In this document: positions 37,636 through 48,563 of the stretch, in pieces
How positions within the stretch are numbered: the stretch's first letter is position 1
Layout of the letters: each line of letters begins with the position of its first letter
Source: Cyanoderma ruficeps
Taxonomy: Eukaryota; Chordata; Aves; Passeriformes; Timaliidae
Reading direction: 5' to 3'
Length of the DNA stretch: 64,000 nucleotides
Assembly: GCA_008694505.1 (NCBI GenBank)
Contig: VZDJ01007747.1
Location: 9,890,399-9,954,398, forward strand
Notes under the pieces: generated by a model
What the model was told of the DNA's origin: nothing
The model's input: the letters and a program-made list of their open reading frames with translations, nothing else
The model's database searches: none
Translations under genes and position numbers: made by a program

Positions 37636-39326
37636 GTAAGATGGCAGGGTACTTTCAGGAGTTCGCCGTGACGTGTCTTCTGCAGATGAGGTGAACTCCC
37701 GGCAGAAGCGGTGATAGAAGGCGAAAGGTCAGGGCATATGAAATCATGCTGTAATCGGACCGGGCTGATCCCTTTCTTTCGAGTATTTCTACTTTTGTTC
37801 TACTCTTTCTTGCTCTTTTAGTTTGCCTTATCGTCTGTAGTCGCTTTCGAGTTTGGCTGATGCACTTTATTTGCCGACCCCGGCCGTCCCCTTGGTGCTT
37901 CCAAACGCAGAAAGGATGCTTTTGTGGCGGCAGCGGCTCTGGGCATCTGTGTAGCCCAAGACTTGCTAAATCGGTCCTTAACAAATGTTATAGGGCAGTA
38001 AACTATGAATGCCTTCCCAGCCTTCTTTGTAGGAGACTTCTGGAGGAGCCCAGTGATAGTTCTGAATGAGGAGACTTGGTAATGGGTAGGAGACTTGATC
38101 TTTTAGAAGATTTACTACAGCTTCTTACCAAAATTAAACAAAACACTGGAGTTTTGGGTTGTTTTGTGGAATTCTCCTATGTCTATAATGAAGATATATT
38201 TGGTGATCTAGCACTTAATGTACTCTTGCAGCTAAATTTTTTTGTCTGATGTTTGTCCCTGAGTGTTTAAAGGAATTTGGTGTTACTTAGTAACTTTGTA
38301 ACTTGTAACTTTGTAAGGAGGCTTTGGAGGTTTTTTTTCATTCTTTTCCAAGTTTGCAGCACACATCAGACTTTGTTTAAATTTTAGTAGTGAAGACAAA
38401 AAAAAAAAAGAAAAAAAGTTTCCTGGCAGTAGGCATATAATTAGAAAGAAGGCTGGGAAAAGTAAGACTGGCCTTCTTTATAATGATGTGTTTACAGAAA
38501 CTTGGAAAGCAGAGATATGCATTGGCTATCAAAGAGAAACCAACGTCTGCTATTGGAACATTTGGGTCAGCTTTATATTAAGGAATATGGCACTGCAGAA
38601 CACACATCCAAAAATAGGAGTGGACACAGTCAATGTTCCATTAGGCTTTGAGGTCAAGAAACTGTTTTTCCGTGGTATTCTGTGGCTATATTGAACTGAA
38701 ACCATGATTCCTGTGAACAAACCTTATATTTCTGAAGTTATCTTTGTAAGATATGTTACATACCATGCAAAAAGTTTTACCTTCGCTCACGGGTTTGTGT
38801 GCACAGAGATACACTGGCATTCTGGGGCGGGGAAAATTATGATGATGCTCTTTAAGAAAGCCCAGCAGTTTCCAGACATCCAGAGCTGGTCTGTGATTCA
38901 CAATGCATACCAGACATAAAAGGATTAACATACAGAATTGATAACAAGCGGATGGAAAAAAAACCATAGAGTTAAATGGCTCTCAGCATATGTCCATTGA
39001 TTGTATCAAAACCACTTCACTATGAAAATGGGGCAAATACTTGTGAGAACAAGGTTCTGAGAGAGATTGTTGCATCCTGCTTTTGGTTGGGGAACAAAAC
39101 CTGAAAGAACTGTTTGTGAAATTGTGTTCTTGTACTAATTTTCCTGGCCAGAAGGAGAAACCCTGTGGGAAAAGGTGGGGGCAGAGGGATAAGAGTTTGA
39201 ATCAAAGAAAGTGGAACTATGGGGTGGGAGATATACAGATGTTCTTGCAATGTTTGAAACATGTAGGAATATGCAGGTAGGATATTGTTGGAATTAGGAG
39301 GGTCTCATTTGGATAAAACAAATCCT

Positions 39327-39390
39327 CATCTTTGAGATAGTGGATGTCATCTTTGAGATGTGATTTCTTTCATCTTCAAGATAGTGGAAA
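39327..39390. repeat. Degenerate three-copy tandem repeat
   Basis: Three related units begin CATCTTTGAGATAGTGGA (39327), CATCTTTGAGATGTGATT (39348) and CATCTTCAAGATAGTGGA (39371). Spacing is 21 and 23 bp. It is a minisatellite-like local expansion with no known function. Confidence 0.75.
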
Positions 39391-39706
39391 TCTGATAATC
39401 ACAAAGTCAGAATTTACCAAGTTATCACACACTGCAATCTTATGTAGCAGTTTTCCTAAAGTTGCAGTGGTGGATATGTGATAAAGGTTTGTTAGCAGTT
39501 GGTGGATATAGGTATATGTCACATAACTTTCCTTGCAGCTTTCTGAGTCAAGAACTTTTTTTCAGTAAAAAACTGTCCTGAAAATTTGAAGTGTGTTTTA
39601 ACTAAGAATTAAAAAGCATTGAAGTAAGATAAATGTTTTTATGCTGTTACACTTACTGAAATCCTAGAAAATTCTCTGTTATCTTCAAAGGGTTTTTAAG
39701 TTTGTC

Positions 39707-39725
39707 TTTTTTTTTTTTTTTTTNT
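39707..39725. repeat. Poly-T tract with one N
   Basis: A T homopolymer with an ambiguous base at 39724. Confidence 0.9.
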
Positions 39726-42583
39726 AAACTGGCAAAGCTCATCTTGCTGGACACTCATGCATCAATTATTGTGGGCCTATTGACTGGCCAGAATCTACTG
39801 TTTTCTCTTTACAGAGACTGTGATGATTGCAACCTACAAAACTTTGCACTGCAGAGTTTTTGAGCTTATATGATGGTTGTGGAAGGCATGATAGTCTAAC
39901 TGCTCCACAAGCAGGAGCGTGATTGCAGTTTTGTCATCTGCTTTGTGGTCTGTGTGACTGCAGCAGCCATTTCTAATAGCTATGTTAGAACAGCATGCTT
40001 CCTTTTTTGTAAGGACACAGTGGTAAATCTGATGAGTAATGTTGTTGGGCTGTTGGGCTTTAGGCATTGGAAGACCAAGGAAGAAGTCAGCCTAGAACTG
40101 ATCTGTGGGATGCTGGTCAGCCCACTTATGTGGAGAATTTCTTCTTTCTCTTCTCTACAGGATTTCTTTCTGTTTCTGTGTTTCAAAATGATCCATGAGA
40201 GACTTATCGAACTTACCTCATTCTCAGCTGTGCAGAGTATACCAGTCATACTTGTAAAATCATGTAGTTGATGGAAAATATTGTATTCCTCAAACAGCAA
40301 CCTAATTTCTCATCTTGTTCTACTTGAATTAGCTGCTTTGCAATTCTACTTATTCCAACATTCATCTGGATCCATTTGCCTGGGGGCAGAGTAGACTGTC
40401 AGTCATGTATGTAGGTTTTCTCTGTGTGTATAGCAGAATTTCCTGTAGATTATGAATATTTGTAGACACGGCACATGAAAAACATGAAGATAAAGATGTT
40501 TGGTTTTAAAAAGCTGAGTTTCTAATCTGAAAATGTGTAGATAAGCACATAGAGTGCAGTGCAATGAAACTGTCTGAAAGGTGAAGGTAGCACATGCAAC
40601 ATTTGTTGCATAATTTCAATATAAAATGTTTTATGTTATTGCTCTGTGTTTTTTCATTTGATGTTTACTGTCCAAGAAAGGAGTCTTCAAGTATTTGGGA
40701 GCTGTACTGGATCTTTACTGATCTACAAAGAGTTGGTGGCCCTAAGGTTTTGTTTTCCCAATAAAATTTCAGGATTATGTAGAACATATAAATTGACTGA
40801 TAGTAAATTTATGTTATATTATATTCTTGAGAACATAATAATTGACTGGAAATCTTTTATCCTGGGAATATTATTTAATCAAAATATGCACATGGACTTT
40901 TGTATTCATGCATCACCATCCATCTTGGAAACATTCCTGCTTTCTTAACAGATAGCATTTCAGTGCTAGATTAAGTAATAAGGTTCCCTTTGGAGCGAAA
41001 TGCCCACTCAGTAATAGCAGTACTCAGTATATAGCAATACTCAATGATTTCATAGCAATAACAGATGCATTTGGAAGAATAAGAAAGAATATGTATGGAG
41101 TAATTACTAACCACATTATAGTGTGCCTAGAAGACTAATTTTAACCTATTACCTCCAGAAGGTGAAGAGTCTTGTGACCACAAGTGTCAGAACTTTTTGG
41201 AGCACTATAGATCATTTACATTTTGGTATTTATATAATTAAAAATACAATTATCATAATTAAAATATAATTATAATAGAAGAAGAACCAATAATTAAGGC
41301 AGTTCTCTTTACATATGTAGTCCACTTTCTGGATTAGCACATGAATAGAAAATTTAGGAAATACTTTTCCTCCACATTTCTGTCTAGACACTTACGTGGT
41401 CCTTTTCCCACCTGCTTGAGACATTCTAACCTTTGCCAAGGCAGGAAGCTTGTATTTCCTTTATTGAAGCAGAAAGTGATTGTAATTAGTGTATTGTGTA
41501 TGGCACTCCTCAGCACTTCCCCCTTCCACAAAGGGAAGGAATTTTAAAATAAACAGCACTTATTTTAATATAAATAAATAAATGTAGCGGGCTCAATTTC
41601 TTGCTGGGCTTTTTCTGCCTCATGCACCTGTGTGCAGTGAGCCAAGCAGCAACTGAATCTGCTTTCCCTAGTTTTCATAGTGTGCCTATCTCTCTAGTGA
41701 TAATTTGTGTAAGAAGTCTTTGATTACCTTAGATTATCTTAAACTATTGTTTGTAGCAGTTACTCAGAATTCATTCCAGTCCTTCCCAGGACATTCTTCT
41801 GAGCCTGGGAAATTGTATTCATTAACATCAACAAAATATGTTCCTGTTGAAACTTCTCTTTAAAATGGGCTTCACATTTTGTTTGCTACCAATTTCAGAA
41901 GATGGTCTGTATCATATGTGCTAGAATATAACACAGGATAAGAAAAGCCAGTTTTAATTATTCTCTTTGAGAAACCAATCTTCTATCACAGTTCGCTGTA
42001 ATGTGTTTTAAGCAGAAAGTGGTAATGTGGGGTTGAATTCCTACCTCAACCTTAATAATATAGAAGAGTTATTTAGTTGAAGAGTAGGGTCTATGCATCA
42101 GGAACTTCCATAATGCATTGCCAAAATGTCCAAGTTCTGGTAAATGTTCATAAGGTGACACATATCTTATTTGTTCTGTCGGGATTGTGTAAAGTCAAGG
42201 TTTTTTTAGAGCAACCATTATTTGCAGACGTGATGTGTCAGCCAGCAGAAATGTACAGGAAAAATTTTTTTTTGGTTTTCATTGGCAACATGGTTACATT
42301 TTTTTTCCAGGCTTAAATGTAAAAATAGATTAGCTCACAAAAAAACTGCTTTAGTGGTATTAAGGTTTATACCAACCATATTAGCCCATTGAATTCACAG
42401 TAAAGACTGATACTTGTTTTGTATGCTACTGTACCCATTATGACAACCCAGAACCTGAGGCGTGCATGTAAATAATGAGAAAACACAGGGTAATACATTT
42501 ACAACATTAATATTTAGATGTTACAATCTCAAGTGGATTTGTTTCAATCTTAGCATTTACAAGATTTCTGTTTATTCTAAAAC

Positions 42584-43100
42584 AGAAGGCCAAGAAGGCT
42601 GATGACATCCTGGCCTCTATCGGCACTAGTGTGGCAGCAGGACCAGAGCTGTGACTGTCCCCCTGTACTCTGCACTGCTGAGGCCACACCTTGAGTATTG
42701 TGTTCAGCTTTGGGCCCCTCACTTTGAAAATGACATTTTGATGCTGCAGAGTGTCCAGAGAAGGCAAAAAGGCTTCTGAAAGGTCTGGAGAACATGAGGA
42801 TTGGCTGAGGGAGCTGGGCATGTTTAGCCTGGAGAAGAGGAGGCTCAGGGGGACCTCATTGCTCTCTACAGCTGCCTGAAATGCGGTCATGTTGAGGTGC
42901 GGGTCAGTCTCTTCTACCATACCTGCAGTAAGAGGATCAGAGATAATGGCCTCAAGCAGAGAAGGGTGAAATTCTGATTAGATATCAGGAAAAAAAAATT
43001 ATATGGTTTAGTGGTTTACAAGTTACAGTGCTAGTGCTGGGTTGATGGTTGGACTTGATGATCTTAAAGGTCTCTTCCAAAATATTGAATTGTGATAAAG
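42584..43100 (+). mobile_element. CR1 LINE fragment, plus strand, 5'-truncated
   Basis: The segment carries the CR1 order of motifs on the plus strand: GAAGGCCAAGAAGGCTGATG, then a GCACTGCTGAGGCCACACCT stretch (end of the reverse-transcriptase ORF), then TTTAGCCTGGAGAAGAGGAG, then the 3'UTR part GGACTTGATGATCTTAAAGG, ending near TCTTCCAAAATATTGAATT. The 3' tail is eroded compared with the usual terminal repeats, and several frameshifts and an A-rich insertion near 42990 show that it is an old, dead copy. It lies in the probable first intron. Confidence 0.92.
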
Positions 43101-46100
43101 ATTCAGTCAGCTGGATTTAATTTTTAAATTGCAAGTTAAAATTAATTCCTCTCCTATGATGAAAATAAAAAGTACATGAGAGAGCAAGAAATACAGGCAG
43201 TATCTGGTAGACTGGACAAACTTCATTAGGAGCTCCTGCCTGGGCTTTTAGTGAATAGAAAAAGAGAATGGAATATTTAGTTTTGTACTTCTTCTGCTAC
43301 AGATTCATTTAAAAAGTATGACCCGATTTCTCCAGCCACACTGAATACAGAAATCTGGTTTAAATCAAGACCCACGTGTTATAGCAACTTTTCTCAGGGG
43401 AGCCAACCTGCTGGGTTTAGGCCAAGCTTTCAGCTGAGCTTGCTCCTACCCATTTCTGCACCTTATTCACAACTTGGAAGACTTATCCTTAAAATAGCAA
43501 AATTATTTTTCCGTAGTTGGATTTTGAAGTATTTTGTAAATTTTTACTCTATGGCTGAATTCATTCTTCTGAGTAGGCTAAATCAGAATATGAAAGCACT
43601 GATTAGAAACAGAATTGTTCTTTTCAGTTCTAAGTGCCATGTGTGTATGTACATCCAGATGTGTGTAAAATGTTTCTAACTTCAAAGAACAGATTATGCA
43701 GAATTTTTTTATGAGAGAAGATAATGCAAGTCTGTTTCTGTGTGCATATGAATCTAATGGAGTTGGAATATATATATGTCTGTGTGTGTTCTTACCCAAC
43801 ATATATCTGCCTTATGGGGGTGCTTTGTTTAAAGCAGCTATTAAAATGAAAAACATTTTTAATAGCCAACTTTGGTCAGCTAGGAGATTCACCAAGGCAA
43901 CAGAGAAAGTTTTACACAAATGAAAGTTGAGTTTCCTTGCTCAGAAACTCAGTGGTGCTGTATTTCTTTTAGCCCTCCTCACTCTACTTACTTTGGCTCT
44001 GAAATTCAAAGCCCTGCTTTGCAGTGTTTGAAGGCTTCAGGAGGGCAACCTAATTTATGGTTATTTTTATTTTGACCCAAGATCTAGTGAAATTTTTAGT
44101 ACAAGTGAAGCTTTGAAAATCCCAAGGGTGATCATAATATTTTGTGGATGGGGTATTTCCATGCAGTCTGTGTTTGTGTGTGATTTGTGTTTCCTGTTAA
44201 AACTTTTAGGGAATTTAATAAAGGCATGAGTTACTTGGTGTTGTGTTACCGATGGTGAGTCTGTTGCAAGATTACGCCATTTATTTCTGTGCAAATCTGA
44301 GGTGCCTGAAACCTGAATTACATAAAGAATATTTAAAAGGAATATTGATATCCACACCAACAGAGGTGTTGGTTCATATCAACAAATGTCTTTTAGATAC
44401 TTTCATGAAAGGAATAACGGGGTTTCAGAAGTGCTCATCTGTATTTCTCAGCTGACAAGCTACCAGACTGTATTTTTCTATAAACTGCAGATTATTTTCT
44501 TTTCCTCAAAACATATCTTCTTCATCTGACATGGCCAAATTCTACTCCTTTTCTGTTTCCAGCTCTACCTGCTAACTTTCGTATATCCATGGCAATTCTC
44601 ATGTGCCTGAGTTCAGTGTCCTTGCTGAATAATGCTTATTTTTTCACATACAACATTTGTAGGCAATGCTGTGCTCTAGGAAAACGTCTTGATTTCCTAT
44701 AAAACCTCGTCATTTTCCTATCTTTTTCAAAATCTCAAGATCTGTATGTGATGTAAAAAAGAGAGACACCTCTTCTATCAGTGACTGTAGGCATAAGAAA
44801 TGCATAAAGTGAGACTGTGGGAGTTCACACTATATAGAAAGTACATTGTGTTGTGAGTCTCTAGGATGTTACATGTGGTTTCCATTGCTTTATCTTTAGT
44901 GACTTTTGGAGTTTCTGCTTGAGATTTTGCAGTTATTAGCTGTTTAATATTTTCTTAAGTGGTTCATCAGGAATTTCTGGAAAATGATGGCTTCTGTTTT
45001 CTGCTTTGTATTAAAAACAAACATTACATACCTAAGCCTTTTTCTTTTTTTTCTTTGTTTTTCTTTAAGAAAGAGGAAAAAAAAATCCTATCAGTTGTAT
45101 TTCAGAAACACTTATGCTTAGATGCTGCTTTCATGTAACTGAATTAGAGGGCTGTTGCATGCACATTTTCCACATAGATAGAGAGAAAAAGTAACGTCTG
45201 TTAAGATAAAATCAAAATTATATATAAGTCAACATTTTCTAAAACAAAGGATGAACTTTCAGCTGTTGACTCTGAGGTTACATCTACAGTTGTCTCTGAC
45301 CCATAAACCACAGCAACTTTAAATGTTCCTGTGATTTCAGAAATAAAAATTGTACACTGATTCTAAAACTCTAGGTTTCCACGTCTCTCATCCTTTCAAA
45401 AGGTAACGGTCATGTTGATGGATAGATATAAAGAGACAAATATTATAAATAATGACATTTATCAGAACCACATGAAATACCCAGAAAAAGGAGCAGGAGG
45501 CCCAGAATCAGGATCTCTGCCAGGTTTCCCTTGCTCTCTGACCAGTTATATGGCTGCCATCAGCAAGCAGCTGCAAGGAGCACGTCAGCCTTCTCTGCAG
45601 CCCTAGCTGGAACATATTGCACCAATCCAGCCCTGATGTCAAAGGCACGTCATGTGGTGTGCGGGCTGGCGCGCAGTGGAACCGTTCCCGGGATGGTGAA
45701 GCTTAGCACTGACCACATGTGTCGCAGTTAGCCCAAAATCAGTGTGTTGGTTTCAACTCTGAGGAATCTTTTAAGTAGGAAGCAGTGCTTTTTGGGGCAG
45801 GAACTGATATCTTCGAGGAGCATTGTGGTTGTCCAAGCTCCAGCATACCCAGCTGGTGTGTGAGAGCTCACTGGAAGTTTCCTTCCACAAACTATCCCAG
45901 GGATTCTGCAGGATCACAGAAGTATCAAGAAATTTAGACCTCAGAAACACACATAGAAGTTGTGGATGTCCTGTTTGTTACAGGCTGCAGTTATAAATTA
46001 GGGTGAGCACATGTGAGCACAAATGTTGTGAATTAGGTTCAGGTTCTTTTGGTATTCAGGTCTTGAGATGAAGTAAGCCATTTGTGCAGTTTAACAGATC

Positions 46101-48418
46101 TGATTATTATCTGTGGGCATGATTCTGTGTGGTGAAATGTTTGGTTCAGAAAAAGTATTGAAATTTTTAATGTTAGATTTAGCATGTTGTTTTACAAAAA
46201 AGTTTCATCCTCTTCTGGCTGCAGTTTGCTCCTGTAAGTTGGCAGACAGGGCTATTGCATCCTCACTTTTAACAGCCTTTGAAACGGGTTTGTAACTTTG
46301 TCAAGTTAACATTCCTGTTGGGTACAAACTTGGACTTTTTTTGCAGTAGACCGTAACTAGAAAAGAGGAGTGACCTAGGGACAGTTAATTATAACAAATT
46401 ATGAGAAAGCTCTGTTGACCACTGAAGCTAATTGTCGGTTTGTAACTAAAACACAGCACTCACATTTTGTCCTTTTTTGGATTAAGAAGATAGATGTTTG
46501 TGCTTTAAGCATTACTGTCTACAAATGCAAGAGACAGGCCCTGTTTACTGAGTGAATTCTTGTAAGAGTACTGAATCAGAGGAACTGTTTGCAGTGCTAA
46601 TATTTGAAGGAACATGCTCATTGATAAAGAGCAGAACAGAATAGAATTGGAATGCTTTTAAGCAGGAAGCTCATCGGCAGTAAATGAAAGCTGGGGAAAT
46701 TGAGTGAATTTGTATGAACGTACAGAGCTCTGTGATGCCCAGTATTTTTGCTTAGTAACCTCTCTTTTCTCCAAAAAGATTTATTATGTCTGTCAGAATT
46801 TCCAATACTGGCAGAGTAAAGGTGATTATGGAGAGTAATGGAGGATTGACTAATCAGAGTGAAACTGGTATGTTTGGGAGAGATTTGTAAAACGTGTGAA
46901 TAGTACCTTTCTAATTAATGGAAAGGCCAGGGCCCCACATACAGTGTGATACAAGACAGAAGCTGCTTGTCTGAGAGATTAAAATTTTCACAAATTCATA
47001 ATTTAATAATACTTAATGTGCTTCTGAGTTATGGAAATTTTCTCTGTCATCATTGATGGTCTTTTTGATAGAGGTAGAATCACGGAAATTTGCTGTCAAG
47101 CTTTCCAAATTACCAATGTTACTCTCTGTGGTTGGTTTTTGAAATCGTTCTCAAATGCTTCCTCTATTTAACTACCTCAGATTCCTCAAAAGTTGTTTCA
47201 GGTTGTTCACTGCTTTACATATATTTGGAAATGTCTTTGTCGAGATACTTAAAAAGGAAGGAAGATAATAATGTGATTAGTTTCTCAATTAATTGCCCTT
47301 CATTTTGGAAACTTTGGCATTTGCTAAGATCACTGACCAATGGTGAAGTTTGTAGAATAATTTAAGCTAAGTAACTGCAACATGCTGCATTAAGGACAGA
47401 AAAGAGGTAGTGAAATAGTTTTTTGGATACTGGGAGACATGAAAAACATATTTTCCTGATTGAGAAGCAGTTTAATGTTTCAGAGTTTTCCTTGTATGCT
47501 CTTGGATGTATCCATTCAGCTCTAAATTAATGGTTTGTTCTCTTAAATTGCTGAATGTGCCTAATAGTTTTGTTATCTGTAATCAGGTCTTGTGTTGCAC
47601 AGACTCCAGTCATTTGAGTATTGCACATTGATGTGCAGAGTGGCATGTTGTGTCTCCAGGAACATGTTTAAACTAAACTTGTGCTTTTGGTTTAATGAAA
47701 CCATTTCAGTGCCTTTTTTCCGGAAACATTATTAGTTTTGCTATTATGATAGTACACATTGTCCCGTGTTTTTGAATAATTCTCTTTCTACTCAAATTCT
47801 CATTGAGGTGCTAACTCAGGATTTATCTGTGGCATGTTTGGATTTTTTTTTCCCTGGTAAAATAAGGATTACATTTACTGTTGTTGGTGAATTTACACAC
47901 TGACCTAAATACTGAAAGATGGTAGGCCATCAGAAATACTAGTGTTGTACATCATATCCAGGCTAAGTCAGGCAATGGCTAGGAATAACTCAAAGTTATA
48001 AAAGTCTTTAGGAACGGTCAGGTTTACTTTTGTAAGCAAACCAGTTGTGTTTCATTAACTGTAAACTGCTGTTTCTGTTCTGTAATAAGTATGTACACCT
48101 AAGTAGTTTGGAGCGCCTGTTGTGTTAGGAATATTTTTCTGATATATTTTCACCAGCCCAACTGCTATCTTCAGCTCTAGTTTCATGTTTCCTAGCCCAA
48201 AATAGAGGGAAAAGCAACATTTCCAAGCTGTAGGTGAAAAGTATTGCATAGAATTAGTACAACTGGTTGCTAAGCCAAAGTTAACTAAGTGATAATTAGG
48301 CGGCGTTGAAAGAGATAGCTTCTGGTTTATACATTTCTAGGCATTTTAAACTGTTATTCAACTGATTTTTCTTGTGAATTCATTGTGTGGGCTGTCTTAA
48401 GATTGCATAGAAAAGACT
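43101..48418. other. Probable intron sequence with a small CpG cluster
   Basis: No exon or transposon is recognised. The only compositional anomaly is the CpG-bearing patch at 45570-45730, listed separately. ORFs are short and lack protein-like composition. Confidence 0.4.
45570..45730. promoter_or_regulatory. Small CpG cluster with CRE-like sites, possible enhancer or cryptic promoter
   Basis: About nine CpGs occur within 160 bp of otherwise CpG-poor sequence. The core GCACGTCA-type motif occurs at 45580-45586 (CACGTCA) and again at 45647-45653. Between them lie a CCAAT sequence (45623-45627) and TGATGTCA, a CRE-like variant. A GCGCGC-bearing stretch and CCCGGG follow. No TATA box is seen. 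It is too small for a standard CpG island. It could be a CREB/ATF-type regulatory element or a remnant of an unrecognised repeat. Confidence 0.2.
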
Positions 48419-48563
48419 TGTAAGATCATCAAGTCCAACCATTAACCCAGCACCACCACCATGTTCACCATTAAACCATGTCTTCAAGTGCCATATCCAC
48501 ACATTTTTTGAACACTTCCAGGGATGGTGACTCCACCACTTCTCTGGGCAGCCTATTCCAGTT
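48419..48563 (-). mobile_element. CR1 LINE fragment, minus strand
   Basis: The plus strand reads AAGATCATCAAGTCCAACCA, then TTAACCCAGCACCACC, then GTCTTCAAGTGCCATATCC, then CTTCCAGGGATGGTGACTCC, then GGGCAGCCTATTCCA. This is the reverse complement of the CR1 3' untranslated region in its usual order. About 145 bp survive; similarity stops after CCTATTCCAG. Confidence 0.92.

Larger units (their letters stand above)
37310..37720. promoter_or_regulatory. CpG island covering a plus-strand promoter and first exon
   Basis: CpG density is high from about 37,350 and fades by about 37,720. The island includes a GC box (GGGGCGG, 37433-37439), an AP-1 site, a TATA box and a short first exon with a donor. 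Having CpG island and TATA box together suggests a regulated, inducible promoter rather than a plain housekeeping one. This is the strongest evidence for a gene in the window. Confidence 0.75.
37721..42583. other. Probable first-intron sequence
   Basis: CpG-poor AT-rich DNA downstream of the first-exon donor. It contains degenerate tandem repeats at 38288-38316 (GTAACTTT-type units) and 39327-39390, A and T homopolymers, and no recognised exon or transposon. The 108-codon plus-strand frame at 39945-40271 is overlapped by a 106-codon minus-strand frame and has no recognisable domain. Confidence 0.4.

Noticed and set aside
39945..40271. 108-codon plus-strand ORF overlapped by a 106-codon minus-strand ORF
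   Set aside because: Open on both strands, no domain, no CpG retention and no convincing splice sites.
42507..42920. 137-codon minus-strand ORF
   Set aside because: It is antisense to the plus-strand CR1 fragment and reflects repeat sequence.
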